From Marinobacter sp. BW6 (GTDB taxonomy: Bacteria; Pseudomonadota; Gammaproteobacteria; Pseudomonadales; Oleiphilaceae), in assembly GCF_008107725.1 (NCBI RefSeq), contig NZ_VIRN01000035.1:186001-250000 (forward strand): a stretch of DNA of 64,000 nucleotides. The letters are read 5' to 3'. Position numbers and translations under genes: made by a program. The notes beneath the pieces were generated by a model. That model saw only the letters and a list, made by a program, of their open reading frames with translations. It was not told the DNA's origin and ran no database searches. Shown here piece by piece: positions 40,805 to 50,471 of the stretch. Position 1 is the first letter of the stretch. Every line of letters begins with the position of its first letter.

Positions 40805-41062
40805 CTATTTCTCAGCTGAGGATTCGTACTCGCGAATCATGCCAGAAAGCTGGTCTTTCAGATTGAGGCGTTGTTTCTTGAGATCCTCCAGATGCTCGTC
40901 AGAGGTGTTCTCTGCACCACCCTCGAAATGGTGAACTGCATGATCTACCTCATGGTACTCTTCAAACAATTTCGCGAAATGATTGTTGGTAGTTTTCAGG
41001 TGATGAATGGCTTCTTTTGATTCGGGGAATTCATGAATCAGATCGTGTTTTTCGAGTGACAT
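40805..41062 (-). CDS. YdcH/DUF465-type small protein
   Basis: Start ATG 41062 gives 85 residues: MSLEKHDLIHEFPESKEAIHHLKTTNNHFAKLFEEYHEVDHAVHHFEGGAEN...EDLKKQRLNLKDQLSGMIREYE. The pattern (H-L-I-x-EFP, then two long helices with DHAVH and LKKQRLxLKDQL) is that of the YdcH family, small helical-hairpin proteins of unknown role. An in-frame extension to 41146 is unlikely. Divergent from the following oxidoreductase gene. Confidence 0.85.
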   Translation of the reverse strand: MSLEKHDLIHEFPESKEAIHHLKTTNNHFAKLFEEYHEVDHAVHHFEGGAENTSDEHLEDLKKQRLNLKDQLSGMIREYESSAEK

Positions 41063-41235
41063 AAAGACAATCCCTTTGATTGCGCCGTGTGTTTGAATCT
41101 GCACTGTCAACGCCAAACAATACGGCAAGGTGAGGACCGGGGACAACCGGCGCCAGCGTGGGCATTTATGCTTATGATTGGCTTTGTTTCTTTAACCTTG
41201 AAAAGCCAACAATTCACAACCATCAGGATGATTTC

Positions 41236-42570
41236 ATGCCCCAATCGCCCCTCGCCGAACCTTTGAAACTCCCCTGTGGAGCCGTCCTGCCCAATCGTAT
41301 TGCCAAGGCTGCCATGACCGAAGGACTGGCAGACGATCAACTCCACGCCACCCACCGCCATGAAACCCTCTACGGTTGCTGGTCAGATGGTGGGGCGGGG
41401 CTGCTGATTACCGGCAACGTGATGATAGATCACCGGGTGCTTGAGCGGCCGGGTAACGTGGCGATTGATCCGGCGCCGGCTGAAGGCGAGCCGGAGGGTA
41501 TGGCGCAGTTGCGTGCCTGGGCCGAGGCGGGCACCCGCAATGGCAACCATCTGTGGATGCAGATATCCCATGCCGGTCGGCAGTCGCCGCGTTACGTGAC
41601 CACTCGTCCGATGGGGCCGTCGGCGGTGCAGCTTTCGCTGATGGGCAACTATGCTCGCCCGCGGGCGCTCACGGAGCCGGAGATCCTGGACTTTATCCAG
41701 CGTTTTGCCAATGTGGCCCGGATCGCCAAGGAGGCGGGCTTCACCGGCGTTCAGGTGCATGGGGCTCATGGGTATTTGTTGTCGTCTTTTCTGTCGCCGG
41801 TCACCAACCAGCGCACCGATCGCTGGGGTGGCTCGCTGGAAAATCGCGCCCGTTTCCTGCTCGAGGTAGTGCGGGCTACTCGCGCCGCTGTGGGGCCGGA
41901 GTTTCCGGTGGCGGTAAAGCTGAATTCCGACGATTTCCGCAAGGGCGGCTTTACGCTCGACGAGTCCGTGAACGTGGTGCGCTGGCTCAATGAGGAGGGT
42001 ATTGATCTGCTGGAGGTATCCGGCGGCACCTACGAACAGCCGCGGCTGCTCGGGTACAGTGGTGATGCCGACACGGCAAGCGACGGGCCGGCCATGCGGG
42101 AAAGCACTCGCAAGCGGGAGGCTTACTTCCTGGATTACGCCCAGACGATTCGCGAGGTGTGCAATTGCCCGCTGATGGTCACCGGTGGATTCCGGACGCG
42201 CGCGTTTATGGAAGAGGCAGTCGCCAATGGCGAAACCGACGTGGTTGGCCTTGGCCGACCGCTCTGCACGGATCCCGATACGCCCAAAGATCTGTTTGAA
42301 GGGCGCATCGATAAGACGGTTTGCCATGAAGACCACATCAAGCTTGCTCAACGAGGGTTTTTCTCGCCGGCGAGTCCGCTGATGCCGCTTAAAGTCATTA
42401 ACGTGCTGGGCGGCCAGGCCTGGTACTACCAGCAGATTTTCCGGCTGGCGGATGATGGCAAGGCTGATCCGGACCTGGGCATTTTCAAGGCCATCGGGGC
42501 TTACTTGAAGGATGAAATGGGCCAGGCCCGGCGGGTGAAAAAGGCCCGCCGCCAGCACGGCGGGGCCTGA
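41236..42570 (+). CDS. NADH:flavin oxidoreductase of the old yellow enzyme family
   Basis: Start chosen at ATG 41236 (MPQSPLAEPLKLPCG), giving 444 residues; the upstream part of the frame to 41158 looks non-coding. The FMN-binding TIM barrel shows NRIAKAAMTEGLAD, WMQISHAGRQSPRYV, GVQVHGAHGYLLSSFLSPVTNQRTDRWGGSLENR and DVVGLGRPLCTDP. HGAHGYL and RTDRWGGS are family signatures. It reduces activated double bonds with NAD(P)H; the substrate is open. Long C-terminal extension of about 70 residues after the barrel. Confidence 0.88.
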   Translation: MPQSPLAEPLKLPCGAVLPNRIAKAAMTEGLADDQLHATHRHETLYGCWSDGGAGLLITGNVMIDHRVLERPGNVAIDPAPAEGEPEGMAQLRAWAEAGTRNGNHLWMQISHAGRQSPRYVTTRPMGPSAVQLSLMGNYARPRALTEPEILDFIQRFANVARIAKEAGFTGVQVHGAHGYLLSSFLSPVTNQRTDRWGGSLENRARFLLEVVRATRAAVGPEFPVAVKLNSDDFRKGGFTLDESVNVVRWLNEEGIDLLEVSGGTYEQPRLLGYSGDADTASDGPAMRESTRKREAYFLDYAQTIREVCNCPLMVTGGFRTRAFMEEAVANGETDVVGLGRPLCTDPDTPKDLFEGRIDKTVCHEDHIKLAQRGFFSPASPLMPLKVINVLGGQAWYYQQIFRLADDGKADPDLGIFKAIGAYLKDEMGQARRVKKARRQHGGA

Positions 42571-42576
42571 GAACGT

Positions 42577-43623
42577 TTACAAGGAGACAACGGCGCCGTT
42601 TGATTCCGCGGATTCGAACAGCGCCGACATCACTCGATGACAGGCCAGACTGCGCTTGGGCCATTGGTCGTCCAGCTCGCCAGTCAGAATGATGTTCGAG
42701 AACTTCTCAACCAGCTTCACGACGTGGTCACAGGGCTCTACCTCTTGCTCTGTGTCTTTGCCATTGGCATCCCCCAGTATGTAACGCGTGCTGCCGGTGA
42801 AGCGTTCGCCGTAGGCCGCGAAATTCCCGCTTCTACCCTGGCCACCCACCAGGTCGTCGATTCGTATAAGGCCGGCGTCGCCAACTGTTTCTACCTGGGA
42901 TCGGTGAGCGAGTTCGCAGCCTGCATCAAAGGTTGCCATTCGGCCGTCAGAGAACCAGAGGGTGCCGCCACAGGCGACGATGGTGTCGATGGAGTTCTTG
43001 GAGACGAACGTCATCTGCACGCGTTCGGGCAGTTCGTAACCGAAGCTCCATAGGGTGGCGCTGATCGGATACCAGCCCTGATCACCAAAGCAGCCCATGG
43101 GTTCCCGAGACTTGTCGGTTCGGCCATTGCCGCCCTCGTACCATTCTTTGGAGGGGGCTTTGAAGGTGAAGGCACTGGTTACCCGGCGCACATCGCCGAT
43201 ATCGCCGTTGGCAATGCGCTTCTCGATGTCTTGCGTGCGCGTGCTGTGCAGCCACATGGTTCCGTCCATGAACTGGACGCCGTTTTCTTTGCAGACGTCG
43301 ATGGCCTCTTCAATGCCGTCGGCCAGCGGTTTCTCGGCGTAAACGTGCTTTCCGGCGCGGGCGGCCTTCTTGATCCATTCGTTGCGATGGGCAGTGGGGA
43401 CCGGGATGTACACGGCGTCGATACTGTCATCCGCCAGAAGCTCATCGTAGGAGCCGAACGCCTGCGGCACATCGTACTCGTCTGCCCAGGCTTGTGCCCG
43501 GTCCAGGGAGCGACTTGCGACCGCAACCACGTCGGCATTTTCTGCATCGTGCATTCCGGCCACGACCTTGGTGGCAATTTCTGCGGTGCCTATGATGCCC
43601 CAGCGGACTTTGCGATTTTCCAT
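42577..43623 (-). CDS. Gfo/Idh/MocA-family NAD(P)-dependent oxidoreductase
   Basis: Start ATG 43623, behind AAGGAG, gives 348 residues; the open frame upstream is not coding. VRWGIIGTAEIATKVVAGMHDAENADVVAVASRS is the N-terminal Rossmann fold, followed by VYIPVPTAHRNEWIKKAARAGKHVYAEKPLAD with the conserved EKP motif. The C-terminal domain is the alpha/beta Gfo/Idh/MocA half. Such enzymes oxidise sugars, inositols or related alcohols, or act as dimeric diol dehydrogenases. It is the last gene of a leftward set with the SDR gene (44-base gap) upstream. Confidence 0.88.
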   Translation of the reverse strand: MENRKVRWGIIGTAEIATKVVAGMHDAENADVVAVASRSLDRAQAWADEYDVPQAFGSYDELLADDSIDAVYIPVPTAHRNEWIKKAARAGKHVYAEKPLADGIEEAIDVCKENGVQFMDGTMWLHSTRTQDIEKRIANGDIGDVRRVTSAFTFKAPSKEWYEGGNGRTDKSREPMGCFGDQGWYPISATLWSFGYELPERVQMTFVSKNSIDTIVACGGTLWFSDGRMATFDAGCELAHRSQVETVGDAGLIRIDDLVGGQGRSGNFAAYGERFTGSTRYILGDANGKDTEQEVEPCDHVVKLVEKFSNIILTGELDDQWPKRSLACHRVMSALFESAESNGAVVSL

Positions 43624-43667
43624 GGTGGGTCTCCTTGAACAGGATTGGCTTTGAGAATGTGGTAACC

Positions 43668-44486
43668 CTAGCTGAAGAGCATGCGCTGGATCGACCGGGG
43701 AATAAACCGGGTGATGAATTCGGCAGCGTAGGTCTGGGGTGTGACCAGATATCGAGGCTTGGGCCGTTTCGCTTCTGCAGCTCTGTAGATCTTTTGGGCA
43801 ACATCCGACGCACTGGCGGTAAAGGGCTTGATCCTGGCGCCTGGCGCGAGCGCTGCTTCCATGGCTTCGTACTTTTCCCGGTGCACCGCGCTCGCTCGCC
43901 CAAGCACGGGCTGTAAAGCGGCAAGGGCATGCTCTCTGAACCGTGTCACCACGGGGCCCGGGAGCACCAGCGAGAAGCTTTCCAGGCATTCGCTGCTCTG
44001 TTCATCAAACCAGAAACTCTCATGGGCCGTGTTCATCGCGGATTTGGCGGCACAGTAGGCGCCTTTCATTTTCTGGGGCGCGATGGAGAGTACGGAGCTT
44101 ACGGCGATGACCCGCAAGGGTACCCCGTGTTGTTCGCAAAGCCTCAGGCAAACAGCGGCTAGTTTGATGGGGCCGAATACGTGGGTGCTGAACTGCTTTC
44201 GCCACATGGATTCGGAGAGGTCGCGAAGCGCGCCGAATTGCCCGTAACCGGAGTTGTTGACCAGAACAACCCGCTCGGCTGCTGCAATCTCCGTGTCCAG
44301 AGCGCCGGCAAGCCCTTCGATCTGTTCAAAGAACTCCAGATCCAGCGCCAGCTCCAGATCGGCAGACTCGACGCCGGTTGGCTGTCGGGACAGGGCGATC
44401 ACCCGGTAGCCTTTCCGGGCAAAGAGAGCGCAGGCTTCACGGCCAATGCCGGCGCTGGCACCGGTTACCAGGGCTAGTTTTGTCAT
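43668..44486 (-). CDS. Short-chain dehydrogenase/reductase
   Basis: Start ATG 44486 (MTKLALVTGASAGIGREAC) gives 272 residues. TGASAGIG is the NAD(P)-binding motif, NNSGYGQFGAL corresponds to the NNAG motif (here NNSG), and the catalytic residues are S in VSSVLS and the YxxxK in YCAAKSAM. The C-terminus (PRYLVTPQTYAAEFITRFIPRS) resembles acyl-chain or steroid SDRs. It lies between the glycosylase and the Gfo/Idh/MocA genes, all leftward and tightly spaced. Confidence 0.88.
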   Translation of the reverse strand: MTKLALVTGASAGIGREACALFARKGYRVIALSRQPTGVESADLELALDLEFFEQIEGLAGALDTEIAAAERVVLVNNSGYGQFGALRDLSESMWRKQFSTHVFGPIKLAAVCLRLCEQHGVPLRVIAVSSVLSIAPQKMKGAYCAAKSAMNTAHESFWFDEQSSECLESFSLVLPGPVVTRFREHALAALQPVLGRASAVHREKYEAMEAALAPGARIKPFTASASDVAQKIYRAAEAKRPKPRYLVTPQTYAAEFITRFIPRSIQRMLFS

Positions 44487-44490
44487 TGCA

Positions 44491-45333
44491 TCAATCCCCA
44501 ATCCAGTTTGCTTTATCGACAATTCGCTTCAGCTTGTAGCCGAGAAACCGATACTTGCCCCAGTGTTGAAAAGCGCTTTGGGCATGCTTCGGATCCAACC
44601 CTTGTTGGCGGAGATAGGCGCTGACTTCGGAGTCGACCGGCAGCGTCTCAAAATTTCTCATGAGCATCATGGTGTGTGCGGCGGCATAGGGGCCGATGCC
44701 CTTCAGAGAGATCAGGTAGTCGTAATCAATGCTGTCATCACGGGCTGAACCATCGGTCTCGATGGCTTTATCCTGCAGCAATTGATCGGTCACCGTATCG
44801 ACGGTTCTGGCTCTGAATCCCAGTTTGCACTCGTCGGCCAATCGCCCGGGGCCAATCGTCTGGAGTTCCCTGGGCTCAGGGAATAGGCCGTCGCCCAGAG
44901 CAACCAGAGAGTCGACCATGGATTTGGTCTGTTTCCAGGTGGTGTTGATGGTGCAAACGGTTTTAATGAGATCCTCAAAGAAGGTATCGCCGCGTAGGAA
45001 TCGCCCCCCACCGGACCGGATAAAGCGGGCAATGTCCGGATCGTTCCTGTCGCAAAGGGCAAGAAACTCTGAGGGATCCCAGTCCAGCTGCAGCCAGCGG
45101 GCGACACTTTCGGAAACAGCCGCTGTGCTTGATGAGGAGGATTCGATAAGAAGCTGATCCTCAGAGGGCTGGTGCACCCGGGCCCATTCCGCGTTGGTGC
45201 CTATTCTTACTGTTCGCTCAAGACTCTCACCGTCCCAGTGCCAGGGCGCAAGCTGGCACCAACCGTGGCTTTCCACCGTCATGCGCAGGTTGAATGGTCG
45301 TTGCAGGTCCAGGGCAAAGGTATTCGTGGTCAT
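44491..45333 (-). CDS. HhH-GPD DNA glycosylase
   Basis: A 280-residue protein. The helix-hairpin-helix is LKGIGPYAAAHTMMLM (about 234-249), followed by the catalytic Asp in LPVDSE. The order is that of base-excision glycosylases such as AlkA or the 3-methyladenine family, with an N-terminal beta domain (WCQLAPWHWDGES) as in AlkA. No FeS Cys cluster. It would remove damaged bases. The gene is followed by the SDR gene with five bases between stop and start. Confidence 0.8.
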   Translation of the reverse strand: MTTNTFALDLQRPFNLRMTVESHGWCQLAPWHWDGESLERTVRIGTNAEWARVHQPSEDQLLIESSSSSTAAVSESVARWLQLDWDPSEFLALCDRNDPDIARFIRSGGGRFLRGDTFFEDLIKTVCTINTTWKQTKSMVDSLVALGDGLFPEPRELQTIGPGRLADECKLGFRARTVDTVTDQLLQDKAIETDGSARDDSIDYDYLISLKGIGPYAAAHTMMLMRNFETLPVDSEVSAYLRQQGLDPKHAQSAFQHWGKYRFLGYKLKRIVDKANWIGD

Positions 45334-45349
45334 GACCAGGAGAGCTCCA

Positions 45350-45877
45350 TCAGTACAGAACCCAGTCCTGCATCTTCAGTTGAAATTCACCAACCTGTCG
45401 CCCGGAAACGAAAAGGCTCACTGAAGCCAGGTACGAAAGATTCAGGGCTGCCTCATCGGTCAATGTTTTGCCGCGCCAGGTCGGTATGAACCCACTGAAG
45501 GGAAGACGGATGCGACTCCATTCTTCCGTATCCGGTGTGAATGCATGCTGGTAGACAATGCTTCGCCGGTTGGCGCTATTTCGAAGGCCGATCTTGTAGG
45601 TTTTGCCGTCGCCCTTTGCGAGCAATTCAATGCCTGTCCACTGGGTGGCATCGACGGGTTCCGGCAAGTCTGCTTTGACAGAGGCAAAGCCGCCGCCGTT
45701 ATCCAGTCGCACGGTGCCGTGAAAGAGACCGACACCTTCCTCAGAGGGAACCAGCGCTCCGTCCGATTGTCCGCCCATTACCTGGTCACCCAGGGAGAAC
45801 CATTCCAATCGCTCGCCCTTGGTATCGAACGTAACCAGGGTCGGTTTGCCGCGGCGGTTACTCTGCGTGTCTTTCAT
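45350..45877 (-). CDS. CIA30-family protein
   Basis: Start ATG 45877, with GAAGGT ahead, gives 175 residues; the frame to 45928 is an unlikely extension. Pattern FDTKGERLEWFSLGDQVMGGQSDGALVPSEEGVGLFHGTVRLDNGGGFASVKADL, then WTGIELLAKGDGKTYKIGLRN and FIPTWRGKTL, is that of the complex I intermediate-associated protein 30 fold (a galactose-binding-like jelly roll). In bacteria these proteins are not linked to complex I assembly and their ligand is unknown. It precedes the glycosylase gene. Confidence 0.85.
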   Translation of the reverse strand: MKDTQSNRRGKPTLVTFDTKGERLEWFSLGDQVMGGQSDGALVPSEEGVGLFHGTVRLDNGGGFASVKADLPEPVDATQWTGIELLAKGDGKTYKIGLRNSANRRSIVYQHAFTPDTEEWSRIRLPFSGFIPTWRGKTLTDEAALNLSYLASVSLFVSGRQVGEFQLKMQDWVLY

Positions 45878-46138
45878 TGGCGTACCTTCACTCGCTTTGC
45901 AAAGACTCAGGGTATCATTGTGAATCAAAAGTCCCCGATACAGTAGGCGCCTGATAGCGTTACACTATCCATCAAACATACGTTCAAAAACACTGTTTAG
46001 AGGCTGGCGTCCAGCCGGCCGGACGTGGAGAACGAGTGGAATTTCTACCAGTGCCTACAGATGCTTACCTTTGCCAGTGAGGCACTGGGGAAGCGTTTCG
46101 ATATACCGGCAAATTCATGGAACAGGAGATGATTCTGG

Positions 46139-49078
46139 ATGAGTGACTCCCAGGGGAGCCCAGGCAATTTCAATTTTGGTATTCGCCGTCTGGTGTTGGT
46201 GGATTCCGCCGGCTTCTGTTACGTGGAAATCCCGGTGGATAACCATGGCCTCATTCTCGGCCCGGGGAATCTTGGCAAATCCAGCCTGTTGAATTCGCTC
46301 CGTCTGTTTCTGTTGCCGGAGAACAACTTCAAGAACAGCCGCAAGAAATTTGCCTTCCGCAATGCCAGCGCCGGCAGCTTTTACACCAACGAGGAAAGCT
46401 ACCAGCATTACTTCCCCAGCCAGTTCAGCTTCCTGATCATGGAGGCCGAGAACCCGGCCGGGGTGCATTGCCAGATCCTTTATCGGGACAGCGCCAGCCA
46501 GCTCAGCTATGGCCGAGCTTTTGTGCCGGTGGGCTACGACCAGCTGCGGCCGCTGTTCTGGGATGGTAATGATGAGGACGGCATTGGCCAGGCGGTGCCG
46601 GAGCTGTCGTTCAGCCGTTTGTCAGAGGCCTTGAAAAAGCTCTCCAAAGAAACCCGATTGGTGAATGACCCGGCCAAACTCAAACAGATGCTGTACAGCA
46701 GCGAGCTGATGAACGCGGATGCGGTGCGCTATTCCGTGTTGCCCCTGGGTGAGTCTGATGAGCGCCGGGTGCAGTCTCTGCGCACGCTGATCCTGCTGCT
46801 GTTTGAGATGAAGGCAGACGATCAGGCCATGTCCAATGCGGTGGCCAGCATTATCGAGGCAGACAAGAAGTTCGCCGACGATGCCTTCGATTTCAACATC
46901 GATGAGTTTCTCAACCGGCACGATCAGTTGAAGCAACAGCAAATCCAGCTGAACCAGATTGAAAAAGAGCGTTCACGGTTCGAGAAGCTGCAAAGGGATC
47001 ACCAGGCCTACCAGACCCTGCTTCGCAGTCAGCACGATTTTGCCGCTTTCCGGGATGGCGTCAGCAATGCCTTGCAGGATATTGGCACCAGGCGAAAAGT
47101 GGCGGTAGAGGGGTTCAATGAACAGAACGAGACGCTTCGCCATGTGCTCCAGGCTCTGAAAAAGCTGGAGCAGGACGCCAGCGGCCTCAAGGGCGAGATC
47201 CGTTCCGCAGACCGTCGCATCAAGCAGGCGGAGCAGAACCAGAAAGATGGCGATCTACTGGTCTCGCAGTACGGAGAGATGACCCTGCAGGAAATCGAGG
47301 AGATCCAGAAAGAGGAACTCGATAGCAAGAAAGGGCATCTGGCCGCCCTGAAAAGTGCCGCCCAGGCGGAGATCCGTCTGGAGCAGATCCAGAAAAAGAA
47401 GCAGGAGCTTGAGCGTAAGCTGGAATCCCTCAAGGATCGGGAAAGCAAGCAACATTGGCAGCTGCAGAACCAGTTGAATGAAGCCACCGCTGCTCCGCTG
47501 CGCGCCGTGGACCCCCGATTGGTGATGGCCAGCCCTGGCCAGGATCTGGACGCCGACAGTAAGGCGGCCATCGAGGCATTCGCCCGGCTGTTTGTTCCTA
47601 CTGATAAAGGCTTTGACTGGTTCGATGCCGAATATCAGGCCCAGCCAGCGCGGCAGACCGACTTTGCAGAGCAGCGCCGGCATTCGGAAGGAGAGCTTCA
47701 TGGCCTGGAAAAGGAGCGGGCGGAGCTGGCAGACACTGCCAACCAGGAGCATGACCGGCCGCGGTTGATCGAGCGCACGGAAAAAGAGATCCGTGCCATC
47801 GAGAAAGACCTGGAGACGCTCCAGCGTTACCCGGCCGCTGCAACCACTCTGCGAGATGCCAATGAAGAAAAGCAGGCGGCGGAGGAGCAGCTGGCCAAGC
47901 TGGAAGAACAGGGCCGGTTGGAGCAGGAAAAGCAGGATGCGGTGCAGCAGAAGGCCGCCAAAGCCAGGGCCGAAAAAGAGCGTATCGAAGAGCGGGAACG
48001 GGAACTGGCGGGCCTCAGCCGAAGCGTTGGCACTGTTGAGCACCGCTTCCCGCATCTGAAAGCGGTGGAAGCCGAGCAGCCTCTGGATATTGAGCAGGTA
48101 TCTGTCGCAGCGTTCGACGACCTGCAAACCCAGCTGGACGACCTGGAAGAGCGCCGTCGCAGTATCCTCGACCACCTGCGCCAGTTTGTTTATCTCGGCA
48201 TCCACGAAGACACCGAAGGCGAATTGCAGAAAGACAGCCCGGCGTCCTCCGTTATCCGGGAAACCTTCAAAAGCCTGTCGGATCTGTTTGCCGGCATGGC
48301 CGAGCGCTGGAATGTGCTGGAGCAGCAGGTTGGCATCCACAATGAAACCGTGGCGAGCTACCGGCAGGCCCTGAAATCCAACCACGAACACATTGCCCGG
48401 TTTGAAGCCCAGCTGAACCGCGAGCTGGAAGGCGTGCGCATCAACGATCTGGTGGAAATCCGGGTGGATATCCACACCGATCCGAAATTCCGCAATCTGG
48501 TGGAAGAAGCCAACAACATCGACCCCTATGGCAACCAGCTGCAGTCGGACGCGTTCTATGACCGTTTGCGGGTGTTCGTGGCGGACTTTTTTGGTGAGGG
48601 CGGCAGCAAACGCCTGACCATGGACAAGGTGATCACCGGCATTTCCTACCGTACCCGCAAGGAAAATGCCGCGAGCCTGGACAAGAAAGGCCAGTCCACC
48701 TCCACTACGGCACTGATCAATCTGGAATTGGTGTACCGGCTGCTGAAGCGGGTGTTGTATCCCGGCGTGCAGCTGTCGTTCCCCATGGTGCTGGACGAGC
48801 TGGCCAGCGTGGATATCAGCCAGATGCCGTCGCTACTGGAGCGTCTCCGCAAGCAGGGCTTCAACCTGTTCTCCGCGGCCACCCATAGTGCCAGTGCGGA
48901 AGTGATTTACCTGATCGGCCGGCATCTGGAAGTAGGGCAGATGCGTACCGCCCGGCCCTACAGCCCGCAACGCACTTTGGTGTTCTGGGGTGGCGCCGAG
49001 GGTTTCACCAACGGCGAACCCGTAAGCCAATGGGCGGACCAGACTCAGAACAGCCTGCTGGAGCCGGTGGATGAGTAA
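46139..49078 (+). CDS. mksB: Condensin subunit MksB (SMC-like ATPase)
   Basis: A 979-residue SMC-like protein. Walker A is LILGPGNLGKSSLLNSLRLFLLPE (GPGNLGKS, about 39-46). Coiled coils occupy about 255-440 and 520-680, with a region near 440-520 between them that may be the dimerisation hinge. The C-terminal lobe has a glycine-containing signature KKGQSTSTTALINLELVYRLL and Walker B LSFPMVLDELASVD. Compact coils are typical of MksB and MukB-like proteins of the MksBEF system. The three genes overlap by eight bases each, in the order B-F-E. Role: chromosome condensation, and in some strains plasmid defence. Confidence 0.8.
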   Translation: MSDSQGSPGNFNFGIRRLVLVDSAGFCYVEIPVDNHGLILGPGNLGKSSLLNSLRLFLLPENNFKNSRKKFAFRNASAGSFYTNEESYQHYFPSQFSFLIMEAENPAGVHCQILYRDSASQLSYGRAFVPVGYDQLRPLFWDGNDEDGIGQAVPELSFSRLSEALKKLSKETRLVNDPAKLKQMLYSSELMNADAVRYSVLPLGESDERRVQSLRTLILLLFEMKADDQAMSNAVASIIEADKKFADDAFDFNIDEFLNRHDQLKQQQIQLNQIEKERSRFEKLQRDHQAYQTLLRSQHDFAAFRDGVSNALQDIGTRRKVAVEGFNEQNETLRHVLQALKKLEQDASGLKGEIRSADRRIKQAEQNQKDGDLLVSQYGEMTLQEIEEIQKEELDSKKGHLAALKSAAQAEIRLEQIQKKKQELERKLESLKDRESKQHWQLQNQLNEATAAPLRAVDPRLVMASPGQDLDADSKAAIEAFARLFVPTDKGFDWFDAEYQAQPARQTDFAEQRRHSEGELHGLEKERAELADTANQEHDRPRLIERTEKEIRAIEKDLETLQRYPAAATTLRDANEEKQAAEEQLAKLEEQGRLEQEKQDAVQQKAAKARAEKERIEERERELAGLSRSVGTVEHRFPHLKAVEAEQPLDIEQVSVAAFDDLQTQLDDLEERRRSILDHLRQFVYLGIHEDTEGELQKDSPASSVIRETFKSLSDLFAGMAERWNVLEQQVGIHNETVASYRQALKSNHEHIARFEAQLNRELEGVRINDLVEIRVDIHTDPKFRNLVEEANNIDPYGNQLQSDAFYDRLRVFVADFFGEGGSKRLTMDKVITGISYRTRKENAASLDKKGQSTSTTALINLELVYRLLKRVLYPGVQLSFPMVLDELASVDISQMPSLLERLRKQGFNLFSAATHSASAEVIYLIGRHLEVGQMRTARPYSPQRTLVFWGGAEGFTNGEPVSQWADQTQNSLLEPVDE

Positions 49079-50471
49079 ACGTTTCAGCACCCTGGATACC
49101 ACCCGGCTGCTGTTCGAGCACCCGAAGATCCTGTTCCGGTTGATCGAGCGGATGGATCGGAACGAAGCCCGGTATATTCTCGAGAGTGATCTGGTAGCCG
49201 AGGTGATGGACTACACCCGTGCCCTTGGCAATGCCGATCGGGACAGGGTGCGTTTTGCTCTGAATACCGACAATCTGTTCCGCAGTGGCCTGGTGATCGA
49301 TATCATCAAGACCGAGGGTGAGCGTCGCCTGGTGTTCCAGGATGCGCTGATCAACCTGATGCGGGCCTGCAACGCCTCTCTGTACCAGGAACTGACCGAT
49401 GCCCGCCTTCGCGGCCATCTGGTGACGTTGCGCGATGTGCGCAATCGGCTGGAAACCAGCAGTTTCAGCGACGCGGATCCGGACTATACCGAACTGCGGG
49501 ATGATCTGAACGAGCGGGTGAGCCAGCTCATCGGCTTGCTGCGCCAGAACGTCCTGCGCATGCAGACCATCAGCGCGCAGCTTGCGGACCTGTCCGGCGA
49601 CGCCAGCCGGGCGCCCGAGAAGTTCCTGGAGTTCCGCCAGAACCTGTTTGAGCAGATCGTGACCCTGTACGAGCGCCACATCAAGCCGACCCTGGTGTTC
49701 CTGAACCCGGATACACGGCTGCCGGATGGCAGCAACCTGTTCGAAACCCTGGAAGCGATGGTGCGGTTGCTGGAAAATCACGGAGATCACAGCCTGGCAG
49801 ACCAGTTGTTCCGTTCGTCCATCAGCCTGAACGCCCTGTATAAACCCATTCAGGCGGTGGCCCAGGAGGTGGAGCACTTCCTGCGCAAGACGCGCCAGGG
49901 CATGGTCCAGTACAACGCCATGGAGCATTTTTACGGCAAGCTGCAGGAGCTCAAGGGCGAAACCGAGACCCTCAGCTTGAAACGAAAGTGGCTGGAAGGT
50001 GGCGACTTTGCCCGCAGCACGGGCTTCCTGATCGGCCTTCGGGCCCAGCAACGCCCGAAACATTACGCCTTCGGTGAATCGTCCAGCTACTACCAGTTGT
50101 TGTTCAGCGAACTGGAACTGCGCCTGAACGACCTACGCCGTAAGGCCGAGGTGCCGGTTCTTCAGGAGGTGGATGGCAGCGGTCGCCACACCCGCATCGA
50201 TGTCCAGCGTATCAACCAGCTCTATCAATGGCTGGAAACACTGGAACTGCGGCCCACCACGGATCTGGTTCGGGAACTGCATGGCCGCCTGGATGGCTTT
50301 ATCCCTGGTTATCGCTTTCCGGACCTGCTGGCGGCGTTGAACCGGCTGGTCAACTCGCCGCCGGAGGGTCTGCAGGTGGTTACGACCAACCGCTTCCGAA
50401 TCCTCGATCAGTCATCCGACAGTGAACAGTTTGTCTACCGAAAGCGTCGCCTGGAGCAACAGAATGTCTGA
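49071..50471 (+). CDS. mksF: Condensin kleisin MksF
   Basis: A 466-residue, highly helical protein starting eight bases before the end of mksB. The N-terminus SKRFSTLDTTRLLFEHPKILFRLIERMDRNEARYILESDLVAEVMDYTR and the C-terminal winged-helix-like end (QVVTTNRFRILDQSSDSEQFVYRKRRL) fit the MksF/MukF kleisin that bridges the SMC heads. Its position between the ATPase and the small wHTH gene supports the call. Residues in between form long helices without recognisable catalytic motifs. Confidence 0.75.
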   Translation: MSKRFSTLDTTRLLFEHPKILFRLIERMDRNEARYILESDLVAEVMDYTRALGNADRDRVRFALNTDNLFRSGLVIDIIKTEGERRLVFQDALINLMRACNASLYQELTDARLRGHLVTLRDVRNRLETSSFSDADPDYTELRDDLNERVSQLIGLLRQNVLRMQTISAQLADLSGDASRAPEKFLEFRQNLFEQIVTLYERHIKPTLVFLNPDTRLPDGSNLFETLEAMVRLLENHGDHSLADQLFRSSISLNALYKPIQAVAQEVEHFLRKTRQGMVQYNAMEHFYGKLQELKGETETLSLKRKWLEGGDFARSTGFLIGLRAQQRPKHYAFGESSSYYQLLFSELELRLNDLRRKAEVPVLQEVDGSGRHTRIDVQRINQLYQWLETLELRPTTDLVRELHGRLDGFIPGYRFPDLLAALNRLVNSPPEGLQVVTTNRFRILDQSSDSEQFVYRKRRLEQQNV